DNA of 48,657 bases from Micromonospora sp. H61. Its GTDB lineage: Bacteria > Actinomycetota > Actinomycetes > Mycobacteriales > Micromonosporaceae. Below, piece after piece: positions 22,119-30,719 of this stretch. Numbering within the stretch: the stretch's first letter is position 1; every line of letters begins with the position of its first letter. Location: contig NZ_JAGPXY010000049.1 of the NCBI RefSeq assembly GCF_018070325.1, positions 1 to 48,657 on the forward strand. The letters are read 5' to 3'. The translations under genes were made by a program, and so were the position numbers. The notes under the pieces are model-generated. The model did not search any database and was not told the DNA's origin. It worked only from the letters and a program-made list of their open reading frames with translations.

Positions 22119-23273
22119 TCAGGGGCGGGGCAGGCGCATGGCCATCGTCGGGGCCTCGGCCATCACCGAGGTGGGGGTGAACGGGGCACCGGTGGGCAGC
22201 TCCTCGGCCCGACCGATCTGCACCCCCGGGTACAGCTCCACCATGTCGTTCTCACCCAGCACCCGGGACTGCTGCGGCGCCAGCGGGATCCGGTCGGACT
22301 CGGTCATCGAACCGGCCGGGCGGATGCCGGAGCCGTTGGTGCTGACGTCGGTCACGATGACCTCGCCGACCCGCAGCTCGAAGCGGACGTGACCACGGCT
22401 GATCCACCGCCGGGCCTCGTCGTTGAGCCACTGCCCGAGCATGATCCCGCCGTCCTGCTCGGGAGCCCGGCCGGCCACGATCGGCTGCTCCTCGCTGAGC
22501 ACGAACCGCCGTCGGACCAGGCCACCGACGCGCACCGCGAGCACCTCGGTACGCGGACGCGGGCCGGCGTCACCGAGCCGTACGCCGTGCCGGGGGCAGG
22601 TGGGCACGCCGGCCCGCAGCGCGGGCGGCGGCTGCGCTGCGGGGCTGCGGTCGGCACCCCCGGCCAGGTCGGCGAACGCGCCACCCCCACCACCGCCGCC
22701 GAACAGCGCGCAGCCCGACTCCGGGCAGCGCCACTGGCGGGCCAGCAGCTTGACGCCGGTCGGCGACCGCTTGCCGGCCACCGGCGAGTGCCCGCCACCG
22801 ACGTGCGCGATGAACACCGGCCCGCCGGCACCCGGCACTGGTGCGACCACCCGACCAGGCTGCTCGACCAGCCACGGGAACCGACCGCGCAACCCGTCGA
22901 AGCGGACCCGGCTGAGCACCGGCAGACCGAGCAGGTCGGCGACCTCCAACATCCGGTCACCCGGGTTGTCGAGCACCTCGACGAGCCCGTCGTCGGCCCA
23001 GCGGCGGACGACCATCCGCTCGTTCGAGGTGAGGTCGGCGTCGGAGAGCAACGCCCGGTGCACCACCGCGTAGACCTGGACGCTGTCCTCCTCCAGCTCG
23101 CGGGAGAGCGCGTCGATGACCATGCCGAGGCGTAGCAGGCTGGCCGGTCGGCCACCGTCGATGTCCTGGTAGCGGATCACTTCGGCCAGGTCGACCACGG
23201 CTCGGGCCAGTGACGGGTCCGTGCAGACCCGACCCTCGATGGCATCCAGAACCTTGCTGATCTCGAATCTCAT
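22119..23273 (-). CDS. FHA-domain protein with a central zinc-ribbon-like region
   Basis: The 384-residue protein has an alpha-helical N-terminal region (1-120). A middle part carries a Cys pair (CPESGC, near 183) and, after a Gly-rich insert, 'CPRHG' (near 228), which together could bind zinc. A C-terminal forkhead-associated domain follows (about 255-360: 'IVAGRAPEQDG', 'ISRGHVRFEL', 'VTDVSTNGSGI'). The conserved R, S-R-x-H and T-N-G residues for phosphothreonine binding are intact. It probably reads Ser/Thr kinase signalling in the cytosol; kinase partners are not adjacent, though one lies at 30.7 kb. Its ATG overlaps the stop of the pterin dehydratase gene. Confidence 0.85.
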   Translation of the reverse strand: MRFEISKVLDAIEGRVCTDPSLARAVVDLAEVIRYQDIDGGRPASLLRLGMVIDALSRELEEDSVQVYAVVHRALLSDADLTSNERMVVRRWADDGLVEVLDNPGDRMLEVADLLGLPVLSRVRFDGLRGRFPWLVEQPGRVVAPVPGAGGPVFIAHVGGGHSPVAGKRSPTGVKLLARQWRCPESGCALFGGGGGGGAFADLAGGADRSPAAQPPPALRAGVPTCPRHGVRLGDAGPRPRTEVLAVRVGGLVRRRFVLSEEQPIVAGRAPEQDGGIMLGQWLNDEARRWISRGHVRFELRVGEVIVTDVSTNGSGIRPAGSMTESDRIPLAPQQSRVLGENDMVELYPGVQIGRAEELPTGAPFTPTSVMAEAPTMAMRLPRP

Positions 23274-23563
23274 GCCGCACTCCGGACGATGTCGTCAATT
23301 CGCCGGGCCAGCTCGATGTCCCGGTGGGTGACCCCACCGGCCGAGTGCGTGACACAGCGGAAGGTCAGGGTCCGCCATCGGATGTCGATGTCGGGATGGT
23401 GGTCGAGCTCCTCGGCCACCGTCGCCACCCGGTCCACCACAGCGATGGCCGCCGGGAAACTGCCGAGCTGGACGTCACGACCGATGCCGGTCGGGTCACC
23501 CGACCAGTCGGGCAACCGGCTCAGCTCTTCTCGCACCGCGTCCGCGGTGAGCAGGTCTGCCAT
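23270..23563 (-). CDS. 4a-hydroxytetrahydrobiopterin dehydratase (PCD/DCoH family)
   Basis: The 97-residue product has the complete pterin-4a-carbinolamine dehydratase fold and active-site signature 'EELDHHPDIDIRW' (two His and the Pro-Asp), followed by 'THSAGGVTHRDIELARRID'. It recycles the 4a-hydroxy-pterin formed by pterin-dependent aromatic hydroxylases, but no such hydroxylase is in the window; many bacterial copies have an unknown role. The ATG at 23563 is six bases after a TAGGGT -10, so it heads a leaderless transcript that continues into the FHA gene through an ATGA overlap. Confidence 0.88.
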   Translation of the reverse strand: MADLLTADAVREELSRLPDWSGDPTGIGRDVQLGSFPAAIAVVDRVATVAEELDHHPDIDIRWRTLTFRCVTHSAGGVTHRDIELARRIDDIVRSAA

Positions 23564-23569
23564 GACCAG

Positions 23570-23575
23570 ACCCTA
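23570..23575 (-). promoter_or_regulatory. -10 element of the leaderless pterin dehydratase gene
   Basis: TAGGGT on the minus strand ends six bases before the ATG at 23563. Confidence 0.5.
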
Positions 23576-23717
23576 CCGGTGGGGCGGCTGGCTGACCGGA
23601 CGCGCCACCGGCGGTGGCGGTGGCGGAGCGAACTGCCAGGAACGCGACGGCGGGGCGGCATCTGACGATGCCGCCCCGCCGATCAATATCGTGTCAGCCG
23701 CGCATCGGCCGTGCTGT

Positions 23718-24767
23718 TCAGCCGCGCAGCGGCCGGCCCACCTCGTGCAGGTGACCGAGCGCCTGCCGGTACGACTCGACCAGCCCGGTCTCCGCGTACG
23801 GGATGCCCTGCTCGACGCAGTAGGCGCGGACGATCGGCTGGGCCCGGCGCAGGTTGGCGCGGGGCATGTTCGGGAAGAGGTGGTGCTCGATCTGGTAGTT
23901 GAGACCGCCGAGCGTGGTGTCCACCAGTCGGCTGCCGCGCACGTTGCGGGAGGTCAGCACCTGCTTACGCAGGAAGTCCAGCTCGTCCTCGGCGGTCGGC
24001 ATCGGCATGCCCTTGTGGTTCGGCGCGAACGCGCAGCCCATGTAGAGGCCCCACAGCGCCTGGTGCACGACGGCGAAGAGCAGCGCCTTGACCGGGGACA
24101 TGACCGCCAACAGCAGCGCCACGTAGGCGGCGGTGTGCGCGACGAGCAACGCCGCCTCGACCGCCCGGCGCCGCATCGGGACGGTGTACTTGCCGTCCTC
24201 CCGGCCGACGATCGCCCGGATGCTCGCCACGTGCAGGCTCAGGCCCTCGAGCAGCAGCATGGGGAAGAAGAAGTACGCCTGCCGCTGAGCCATCCAACGG
24301 CCGAACCCACGGGTCTCCAACGCCTGCTCGGGCGTCCACACCAGGGCACCCGCGCCGACGTCCGGGTCCTCGTCCTCGTGGTTCGGGTTGGCGTGGTGGC
24401 GGTTGTGCTTGTCGACCCACCAGCCGTAGCTGATCCCCACCGCCACGTTGCCGGCGAGCAGCCCCACCAACTCGCTGGGGCCACGCCGACGGAACATCTG
24501 GCGGTGCCCGGCGTCGTGACCGAGGAAGGCGACCTGGGTGGTGGCCACTGCCATCACTGCCGCGAGCGGAAGCTGCCACCAGGAGTCGCCGAGCATGAAC
24601 ACGGCCACCCAGCCGGCCACGAAGGCCCCGAGGGTGAGCACGATGCGGGTGACATACCAGCCGGGGCGCCGTTCCAGCAGGCCTGCCTGGCTGATCCGTC
24701 GGGACAACTGTGCGTAGTCACTGCCTCGCCGTCGTACCGGCGGTTCCGCCACCGCTCCGAGCGCCAT
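23718..24767 (-). CDS. Membrane fatty-acid desaturase
   Basis: The 349-residue integral membrane enzyme has the three histidine boxes of di-iron acyl desaturases: 'HDAGH', 'HNRHH' and 'QIEHHLFP'. Hydrophobic pairs lie between them. The QxxHH third box places it with acyl-lipid/linoleoyl-CoA-type front-end and delta desaturases. It introduces a cis double bond into acyl chains at the membrane using O2 and an electron donor; no ferredoxin or reductase gene is adjacent. The ATG at 24767 follows GGGAG; the frame also extends to a TTG at 24821, but that TTGACA looks like a -35 element instead. Confidence 0.9.
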   Translation of the reverse strand: MALGAVAEPPVRRRGSDYAQLSRRISQAGLLERRPGWYVTRIVLTLGAFVAGWVAVFMLGDSWWQLPLAAVMAVATTQVAFLGHDAGHRQMFRRRGPSELVGLLAGNVAVGISYGWWVDKHNRHHANPNHEDEDPDVGAGALVWTPEQALETRGFGRWMAQRQAYFFFPMLLLEGLSLHVASIRAIVGREDGKYTVPMRRRAVEAALLVAHTAAYVALLLAVMSPVKALLFAVVHQALWGLYMGCAFAPNHKGMPMPTAEDELDFLRKQVLTSRNVRGSRLVDTTLGGLNYQIEHHLFPNMPRANLRRAQPIVRAYCVEQGIPYAETGLVESYRQALGHLHEVGRPLRG

Positions 24768-24815
24768 CGCTGCTCCCGTTCCGCTTGCGCCCGTACCGGG
24801 GTGGTTCGGGCTTAA

Positions 24816-24821
24816 TGTCAA
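24816..24821 (-). promoter_or_regulatory. Candidate -35 box of the desaturase gene
   Basis: A perfect TTGACA on the minus strand, 49 bases upstream of the ATG at 24767. The expected -10 about 17 bases on is weak (CGGTAC), so the promoter is only tentative. Confidence 0.3.
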
Positions 24822-24869
24822 GTCTCCCGATCGCGGTAGCCCTGAGTAACCCCGACAACCCCCGAATGG

Positions 24870-24891
24870 GGGGTAGGGCAGGCCCTACCCC
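24870..24891. terminator. Near-perfect 22-base palindrome
   Basis: GGGGTAGGGC and GCCCTACCCC are separated by AG only. It lies between the stop of the giant membrane protein (24904) and the desaturase promoter. With a 2-base loop it is a poor RNA hairpin as written but could open to a 4-6-base loop, or be an operator for the desaturase. Confidence 0.45.
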
Positions 24892-24903
24892 TACTGGTTC
24901 GAC

Positions 24904-27900
24904 TCAGCTCAGTCGGCCCACCGCGGCACGCAGTCGAGCCAGGTCACGGCGACGCCGCTCGTAGGTGGCGGCGAGCCCGACCAGCGCCAGCCCGCCGATC
25001 CCCAGGTAGATCCACCGGGGCAGCAGATCCCATCCCCGGGCCAGCTCGTGCAGCGCCAACAGCGTCAGCACCCCGCCGCCGAGCAGCACCGGCGCCTGCC
25101 ACCGGCGGGTCGCGCCGGCCAGCACCGCGCCGGTCGCCGCCGCGCCGAGGAGCAGTCGCCGCCACGGCTGCGGGTCCGCCCCGGCCAGCACCGACACGAG
25201 GCTGGGCAGCAACGCCGCGACCAACCCCGGGCCGAGGGCCGGCCAGCTGGTCAGCCCCGGCCGGGTGCGCAGCGCCAACAGACCCGCTCCGACAGCGAGC
25301 GCCGCGGCCGGCAGGGTGTACGCCTCCAGCACTGTCACTCCACCGGCGGCCAGCAGCACCCAGGCCCCGAGCAGCTCGCTGCCGGCGGCGATCCCGGCGA
25401 ACGCCCACCGCCGCCCGGCCGGTTCGCCCCGGCGCAGCAGCCGCAGCGCCACGGCGACGCCCCAGAGCACGCAGACGGTGGCGAGGTGCCGCGCCGCCTC
25501 GACGGCGAGCACCGCCGCCACCAGCGCGACGGCCTGCGCGGCGGCGTCCAGCACCCGTCCCAGCCGGACCCGCGCGGGGGCGACCGCCGCGGCGGCCAGC
25601 ACCAACGCGGCCACCGCCAGCAGTGGGTACGCGGCGGCCCGCAACGGCAGCCCACCGGCGAGGGGGGCGGTCACCGCCAACGCGGACGCCGCGCCCACGG
25701 CGGCGAGACAGCCGGCGACCCGTACCCCGAACCGTCGCGCCCCGGCGGCGAGCGTCCCGGCCCTGGTGGCCAGCAGACCGAGCACACCGGAGGCCACCAG
25801 CACCACGCCCACCGGCACGGCGACCGGCGTGAGCGCCGGGCGGGCGGCGGCCAGCGCGGTGAACAGCAGCGCCGCCAGGCCGGCGAGCAGGACGGCGGCC
25901 GGCAGCACCGGCCACGGCGCGCCGACCGCGATGAGCAGCACCGGCAGCGCCGCCGCGACGAACGGCAGCGCGGGCGGCACCGGCAGGCCGACCCGCCGAC
26001 CGGCCAGCGCGCCGGCCACCGCCAGCACGACCAGCGCGAACCCGACCGGGAGCACCGTCGGGTCGGCGACGACAGTGGGCACCCCCGACCACACCCGGTT
26101 CCCGCCGCCGTAGGGCGACCCGAACGCGGTCAGCACCGTCGGCAGGGCCGACAGGACGGCGACCGCCGCCAGCGTTCCGCCGGCCGCCAGCAACAGCGCC
26201 GACCGGGCCGATTCGCGCCCGTCGGCCGCCGGCCGGTCCCCGAGGGCCGCCTGGCCGGAGGCGTTCGCCGACGGCAGCAGGTAGACGACGAACGCGACAC
26301 CCAGCGCGGCCAGCGCCGCGTACGGCGCGAGCGGCTCGTCACCCGCCCCGACCAGTGGCGCGAGGCCGGGCACTGTCACCGCGGCGACGGCGCCGGTCAC
26401 CGCGTACCCGGTCAGCTCCACCCGGTGGCGGCGGGCCGCGAGCGCCGCGACCAGCGACAGCCCGGCGGCGGCCAGCGCGAGCCGGGCCTGCCACCAGGGC
26501 GGCCCGCCCGCGGCGAACATCGCCAGGGCCGCGAACCCGGGCAGCGCGAGCTGCCCGACCAGCAGGCCCGCACCGGCCACCTCCCGGTACGCGCCGGTCC
26601 CCCGTCGGACGGCCAGTGCCAGCCCGACCACGGCGAGCACGCCGAGCGCCACCAGGGCGCCGGTCGGGGCGGCCAGGGCGACGAGCAGCCCGTGCCCGAG
26701 CAGGACGGCGCCGCCGAGCGCACGGGTGCGCAGGGCGACCGACGGGGTGCTCGGGCGGGCCAACACGGCGAGCAGCAGCGCGACCCCGCCGACCAGGTCG
26801 ATGGCCATCACCTGAGGCCAGGAGGCCGCCCAGCCGGCGGGCAAGGCGAACAGCACGGCAACCGCGCCGGTCGTGGCGAGCACCGCCCGCGTGTTCCGAG
26901 GGAGCAGCAGCACCGCGGCGCCGATCGCCAGCGCCACAGCGGGTGCCAGCTGCCAACCCCAGCGCAGGTCCGGCCCCGTCCCGGCCCCGCCCCAGGGCGG
27001 CAGCGACCGGCCGACGGCGGCGACCGCCAGCCCGATGGTGATCAACACGGTCACCTGCGCCGTGCCCCCCGCGACGACCAGCGCGCCGGCCCGCGGACCG
27101 GTCCGCCAACCGCCGCCACCGTCCACCGCCGCCGGCAGGAGCCGCACGGCGGCGGCCATCCCCAGCGCCACCGTCGCCGCCGCGAGCAACAGCAGGGACG
27201 GCCTCAGCTCCGCCACCGGACGCAGCAGGGCGGCGGCGAGCACCGGCACCAGCAACCCGGCCGTCACCGCCCGCAGCGCCCGTCCCCCGACGAGCCAGGC
27301 CGCACCGAACCCGGTCAGCGCGACCAGCAACAGCGGCACCCCGGCCAGCAGTGGCGAGCCCCCCGCCCGCCCACCGACCAGCGGCACCACCGCGCACGCC
27401 GAGGCGCCCACCAGCGCGGCGACGTGACCGGCGCCGGCCAGCACCCGGCCGACGAGCTGCGCCGCCCCTCCCCGGCCACGCAGCGCGGCCAGCACGGCCA
27501 GGTTCAGCGACGCCACCCCGAGCAGTACCAACGCCCACCCCGCCGCACCCAGCCCGGCCTCGGCGGCGAGCAGCGGCAACACCGGCTGGGCGGCCACCAG
27601 GGCGGCGAACCAGGGCCCCGTCAACCCGCTCCACCGGCCGTACGCCACGGCGACCGCCGCGCTGGCCCCCCCGACCAGCGCGGCGTACCGGCTGCCCGGC
27701 CAGCCGGCCACGCCAGCCAGGTCCACCGACCAGGCCGCGTAACCGTCCAGCACCACCAGCAGCAAACCCACAGCGGCGAAGGTCTCCGCCGTACCGCGCA
27801 GCCCTCGCCGGACCGCCAACAGCGGTACGCCCAGCGCGAGCGCGGTGAACGCCACCAGGATCAACGCCCGTCCGGCGACCCCCACCGCCGCCCAGGCGAC

Positions 27901-28326
27901 CGCTGTGAACACGACCGCCGCGGTGCCCAACAGGAGTCCACCGAGGACGAAGAGCAAGCCCTGGACCGTCCGGGTCGAGGTTTCCGCCGCGCCCGGCCGC
28001 GAACCCGTCGCGACCCCGGGGCCCGGGCCGATGAACGGCGCCGGGCCGACGGCAGGCGCCGGGCGCGCCACGACCGAGGCCGCCAACCCGGCACGGACGA
28101 CAGCGGCCAGTTCGGCTCGCCGCCCGGACACGGTCGACAGCCGCCCGGCCAGCTCGGTGTACGTGCGGCGAGCCCGCTCCACCTGCGGCTCAAGCTCGGC
28201 GACCTCCCGGCTCAGCCGAACCACCTCAGCGGCGATCGGGTCGGGCGCGCGGCGGCAGCCGGAGCAACCGGCGCTCAGATCGGCCGGTGCACCGCAGGCG
28301 GGGCAGGGGTAACGGGTGTCGTCCAC
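24904..28326 (-). CDS. Giant polytopic membrane protein, SCO7613-C-terminal-domain type
   Basis: The 1140-residue protein opens with a zinc ribbon ('CPACGA' at about 6-11, 'CSGCRRAP' at about 19-26), then a helical, possibly coiled-coil segment (about 28-75). After a Pro/Gly linker, very hydrophobic sequence from about 110 to 1120 is consistent with roughly 30 membrane helices. It ends in a short basic tail. The arrangement matches the actinobacterial 'SCO7613 C-terminal domain' membrane proteins, whose function is unknown. The residues are overwhelmingly Ala, Leu, Val and Gly. The GTG at 28326 is six bases after GATGAT, a possible leaderless -10. CutA lies just upstream on the same strand. 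Confidence 0.82.
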   Translation of the reverse strand: MDDTRYPCPACGAPADLSAGCSGCRRAPDPIAAEVVRLSREVAELEPQVERARRTYTELAGRLSTVSGRRAELAAVVRAGLAASVVARPAPAVGPAPFIGPGPGVATGSRPGAAETSTRTVQGLLFVLGGLLLGTAAVVFTAVAWAAVGVAGRALILVAFTALALGVPLLAVRRGLRGTAETFAAVGLLLVVLDGYAAWSVDLAGVAGWPGSRYAALVGGASAAVAVAYGRWSGLTGPWFAALVAAQPVLPLLAAEAGLGAAGWALVLLGVASLNLAVLAALRGRGGAAQLVGRVLAGAGHVAALVGASACAVVPLVGGRAGGSPLLAGVPLLLVALTGFGAAWLVGGRALRAVTAGLLVPVLAAALLRPVAELRPSLLLLAAATVALGMAAAVRLLPAAVDGGGGWRTGPRAGALVVAGGTAQVTVLITIGLAVAAVGRSLPPWGGAGTGPDLRWGWQLAPAVALAIGAAVLLLPRNTRAVLATTGAVAVLFALPAGWAASWPQVMAIDLVGGVALLLAVLARPSTPSVALRTRALGGAVLLGHGLLVALAAPTGALVALGVLAVVGLALAVRRGTGAYREVAGAGLLVGQLALPGFAALAMFAAGGPPWWQARLALAAAGLSLVAALAARRHRVELTGYAVTGAVAAVTVPGLAPLVGAGDEPLAPYAALAALGVAFVVYLLPSANASGQAALGDRPAADGRESARSALLLAAGGTLAAVAVLSALPTVLTAFGSPYGGGNRVWSGVPTVVADPTVLPVGFALVVLAVAGALAGRRVGLPVPPALPFVAAALPVLLIAVGAPWPVLPAAVLLAGLAALLFTALAAARPALTPVAVPVGVVLVASGVLGLLATRAGTLAAGARRFGVRVAGCLAAVGAASALAVTAPLAGGLPLRAAAYPLLAVAALVLAAAAVAPARVRLGRVLDAAAQAVALVAAVLAVEAARHLATVCVLWGVAVALRLLRRGEPAGRRWAFAGIAAGSELLGAWVLLAAGGVTVLEAYTLPAAALAVGAGLLALRTRPGLTSWPALGPGLVAALLPSLVSVLAGADPQPWRRLLLGAAATGAVLAGATRRWQAPVLLGGGVLTLLALHELARGWDLLPRWIYLGIGGLALVGLAATYERRRRDLARLRAAVGRLS

Positions 28327-28332
28327 CCGGTC

Positions 28333-28338
28333 ATCATC
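28333..28338 (-). promoter_or_regulatory. Possible -10 of a leaderless transcript
   Basis: GATGAT on the minus strand ends six bases before the GTG at 28326. It fits the spacing but deviates from TAnnnT at the first base. Confidence 0.3.
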
Positions 28339-28374
28339 GACAACCGACCGGGGTGCGACCCAGAGTGCGCGTAC

Positions 28375-28695
28375 TCAGGATCGGGTGTGCTCGTACACCC
28401 AGGTGGCGTAGTCGGGGTTGCCGCTCTCCACCCTGGACACCAGAATCTCCGGCACCTCGTACGGGTGGCTGACCCGGATCTGGTCCAGCAACGCGGTGAG
28501 CCGATCCGGTGCGGTCTTGAACTGCACCGACCACTCGGTGCTCGTCTCCATCCCGGACCGCCACCAGTAGGTGCTGTCCACCTGACCACCCACCTGGGCG
28601 CAGGCGGCGAGCCTGCCGGCGACGGCCGCAGCCGCCAGCACGTCGGCGACCGAACGCGCGTCCACCACCGTTGTCACCACGCAGATCTCGTCCAC
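28375..28695 (-). CDS. cutA: CutA-family divalent-cation tolerance protein
   Basis: The 106-residue protein is a complete CutA: 'EICVVTTVVDAR', 'LAACAQV' with the conserved Cys, 'STYWWRSGMETSTEWSVQFKT', and 'SHPYEVPEILVSRVESGNPDYATWV'. CutA forms a PII-like ferredoxin-fold trimer in the cytosol and has been linked to copper tolerance, but its actual role is unsettled. The GTG at 28695 stands six bases after TAGGGT and lacks a ribosome-binding site, so the gene is probably leaderless. It sits between the acyltransferase and the giant membrane protein, all on the minus strand. Confidence 0.93.
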   Translation of the reverse strand: MDEICVVTTVVDARSVADVLAAAAVAGRLAACAQVGGQVDSTYWWRSGMETSTEWSVQFKTAPDRLTALLDQIRVSHPYEVPEILVSRVESGNPDYATWVYEHTRS

Positions 28696-28701
28696 GCCCG
28701 C

Positions 28702-28707
28702 ACCCTA
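28702..28707 (-). promoter_or_regulatory. -10 element of leaderless cutA
   Basis: TAGGGT on the minus strand ends six bases before the GTG at 28695, the same word and spacing as at 23570-23575. Confidence 0.5.
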
Positions 28708-28716
28708 CGCGGACAT

Positions 28717-29721
28717 TTACCGATTAGCCGCGATCCAGGCATCAATCTGCGCCCACCAATCGAAGAGCCAGTCGATGCGTTCCTGCCGTCCGGTCGGTAC
28801 GTCCTCCGGCGGCACCGACCAGAACCGCATCACGATCCGCTTGTCCATCGGCAGTTCCCGCCACACGTCGGTGACGGTGAGCATCCGGTCCAGCCCGGTG
28901 TGGGCGACGAAGATGACCCCGGCGTCCGGTGCGGCGTCCAGCGCGGCGAGCATCCCACCGGGCTGCGGGGCGAGCACGTGGCGCATCCGCTCGGCGCGCA
29001 GGGCCATCCTTTCCAGGCCGAGGGAGCGCAGCCGGGCGATGGCGCGCAGCCGTCGCCCGGGGGTGAAGTTGCCGCCCTCGGGGAAGATCACGAAGGCGTC
29101 GTTGTCGTCCAGGCCGGTGGCGAGGTGCCCGACCTGGCGTACCGTCTCCTCGCCGCGCTCCGGGGTCGGCGCGATGAACCGGTTGGGCAGACGGTTGAGC
29201 AGCACGTCGATCGCCGGATCCCACTGGAGGCTGTCCTTGAGGACGATCCGTGGCTCACGGTGGAACCAGTTGACCAGCCCGTGGATCAGGATGAACGAGT
29301 CGCCCGGCCCGGCGTGCCGGCAGAGCACCAGCTCGGGCCGGCCGGGCAGCGCCGTGTCCGGGTCGGTGCCCACCACGTCGATGCTCAGGCGCAGTGTCCA
29401 GCGTGCCTGCCAGAACAGCACCCGCAGGAACCAGCCGGCCAGCACGTAGTGCGCGCGCTGGAAGGCCGGGGACCGGGCCCGCCAGCCGAAGCCGGAGACG
29501 ACCCAGAGCAGGAAGAGCGCGAGCAGCGCGGCGGCGTCCCAGACCAGGTAGAAGCAGCCGATCCAGAGCAGTCGCAGCGGGCGCAACCGGCCCGGGACCA
29601 GCGGGGACGCGGCCGCGGCGAGCAGCGCCCAGATCGGCAACGTGGTGACCACGAGGAAGGCGAGCAGCACGACGGCGGGGGCGATCAGCAGCCGACGCAG
29701 CCACCGGGGAGGCAGCGGCAT
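28717..29721 (-). CDS. 1-acyl-sn-glycerol-3-phosphate acyltransferase-like (PlsC) membrane protein
   Basis: The 334-residue product has N-terminal membrane helices (about 10-32, 50-80), then the acyltransferase motifs 'CRHAGPGDSFIL' (H-x4-D catalytic motif) and 'FPEGGNFTPGRR' (motif III). 'IVLKDSLQWDP' matches motif II. It should transfer an acyl chain to a lysophospholipid or related acceptor at the inner membrane. The frame is open far upstream into the patatin gene, but the ATG at 29721 shares one base with that gene's stop (TGATG), so the two are coupled. A patatin (acyl removal) followed by an acyltransferase (acyl addition) suggests lipid remodelling. Confidence 0.86.
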   Translation of the reverse strand: MPLPPRWLRRLLIAPAVVLLAFLVVTTLPIWALLAAAASPLVPGRLRPLRLLWIGCFYLVWDAAALLALFLLWVVSGFGWRARSPAFQRAHYVLAGWFLRVLFWQARWTLRLSIDVVGTDPDTALPGRPELVLCRHAGPGDSFILIHGLVNWFHREPRIVLKDSLQWDPAIDVLLNRLPNRFIAPTPERGEETVRQVGHLATGLDDNDAFVIFPEGGNFTPGRRLRAIARLRSLGLERMALRAERMRHVLAPQPGGMLAALDAAPDAGVIFVAHTGLDRMLTVTDVWRELPMDKRIVMRFWSVPPEDVPTGRQERIDWLFDWWAQIDAWIAANR

Positions 29722-30554
29722 CAACGCTCCAGGTGGGTGGCGAGGTAGCGCCGGGAGGCGGTGTACGCGCGGCTGATCCGCCGGCCCACCGCCGCCATGT
29801 CCCGGTACGCCCACGGCGTGTCGTCGCGTGGGTTGAGCCCGCCGGTCGGCAGGACGTGCACCTCCACCCCCTCCGGCAACGCCGCCATCTCCCGGAAGAA
29901 CCGGTGCCGGCGGGAGATCTCGAACGCGACCTGCGCGATCTCCCACGGCCGACGGGGCGGGGTCAGCTCCCGTTCGATCCGACCCACCTGGAGGACGTAG
30001 ATCCGGCGGGCGCCGACGGCCACGGCCTCGCCGATCGGGATGGAGTTGACGATGCCGCCGTCCACGTAGTGCGCGCCGTCGATCTCCATCGGCGGAAGCA
30101 GGCCCGGCACCGAGGCCGACGCCATCACCGCCGGCACCACCGGACCGCTGTCGAACCAGTGCTCGGCGGCCCGCTCGATGTGGGCGGCGCAGCACCGGAA
30201 CGGCACCCGCAGGTCGGCGAAGGTGGTGTCCACCCCCAACTCGTTCTCGAGCAGGCGGCGCAGCGGCCGGGGCGAGTGCAGGTGGGTGCGGGCGGCGAAG
30301 CGGCGTAGCTGCCGGGCGACCGAGTCGCCGTACACCTCGCTCGCCTCCGGTGAGGCCCAGAGCCGGACCAGCCGGTCGGTCACCGCCTCGGACGGGTCGG
30401 CGGCGACCAGCGCGCCGTTGACCGCGCCGATCGAGGTGCCGAGGACCATGTCGGGTTGGATGCCGGCCCGGAACAGGGCACGCAACATGCCGACCTCGAC
30501 CGCGCCGAGCACTCCCCCGCCGCCGAGCACGAACGCCACCGGTCCCCCCGCCAT
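29721..30554 (-). CDS. Patatin-like phospholipase
   Basis: The 277-residue protein has the patatin set: the oxyanion glycine-rich loop 'LGGGGVLGAVEVG' (10-22), the nucleophile S41 in 'GTSIG' and the catalytic D165 in 'YVDGGIVNS'. It is a Ser-Asp dyad acyl hydrolase acting on phospholipids or neutral lipids, close to the RssA/YchK type. Of two ATGs nine bases apart I prefer 30554, which gives the usual start just before the glycine loop and lies seven bases after CAGGAT (30562-30567), a likely -10. No signal peptide is present. PlsC follows with a one-base overlap. Confidence 0.88.
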   Translation of the reverse strand: MAGGPVAFVLGGGGVLGAVEVGMLRALFRAGIQPDMVLGTSIGAVNGALVAADPSEAVTDRLVRLWASPEASEVYGDSVARQLRRFAARTHLHSPRPLRRLLENELGVDTTFADLRVPFRCCAAHIERAAEHWFDSGPVVPAVMASASVPGLLPPMEIDGAHYVDGGIVNSIPIGEAVAVGARRIYVLQVGRIERELTPPRRPWEIAQVAFEISRRHRFFREMAALPEGVEVHVLPTGGLNPRDDTPWAYRDMAAVGRRISRAYTASRRYLATHLER

Positions 30555-30719
30555 GTCTCTCATCCTGGCACGCGCCCGCCGCCGACCAGTGGGCCGCTGT
30601 CGACCGGCGGTCGGCGCACGGCAGGCACCGTCCGTCGACAGCCGGTGGCGACGGCGTTGACAGGCAGGACGCATTCGCGCAACCTGATACCGCTCCCACC
30701 CCTGAGGCAGGTGCGATCC

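Noticed and set aside
24768..24821. TTG start extending the desaturase by 18 residues
   Set aside because: The TTG is part of a TTGACA promoter-like word and has no ribosome site, while the ATG at 24767 follows GGGAG.
25048..29748. Open frame of more than 1500 codons on the plus strand
   Set aside because: It is antisense to the giant membrane protein, CutA and the acyltransferase. Its Gln/Arg/Gly/His/Pro-only composition is what the complement of G/C-ending codons yields, and it has no domains.
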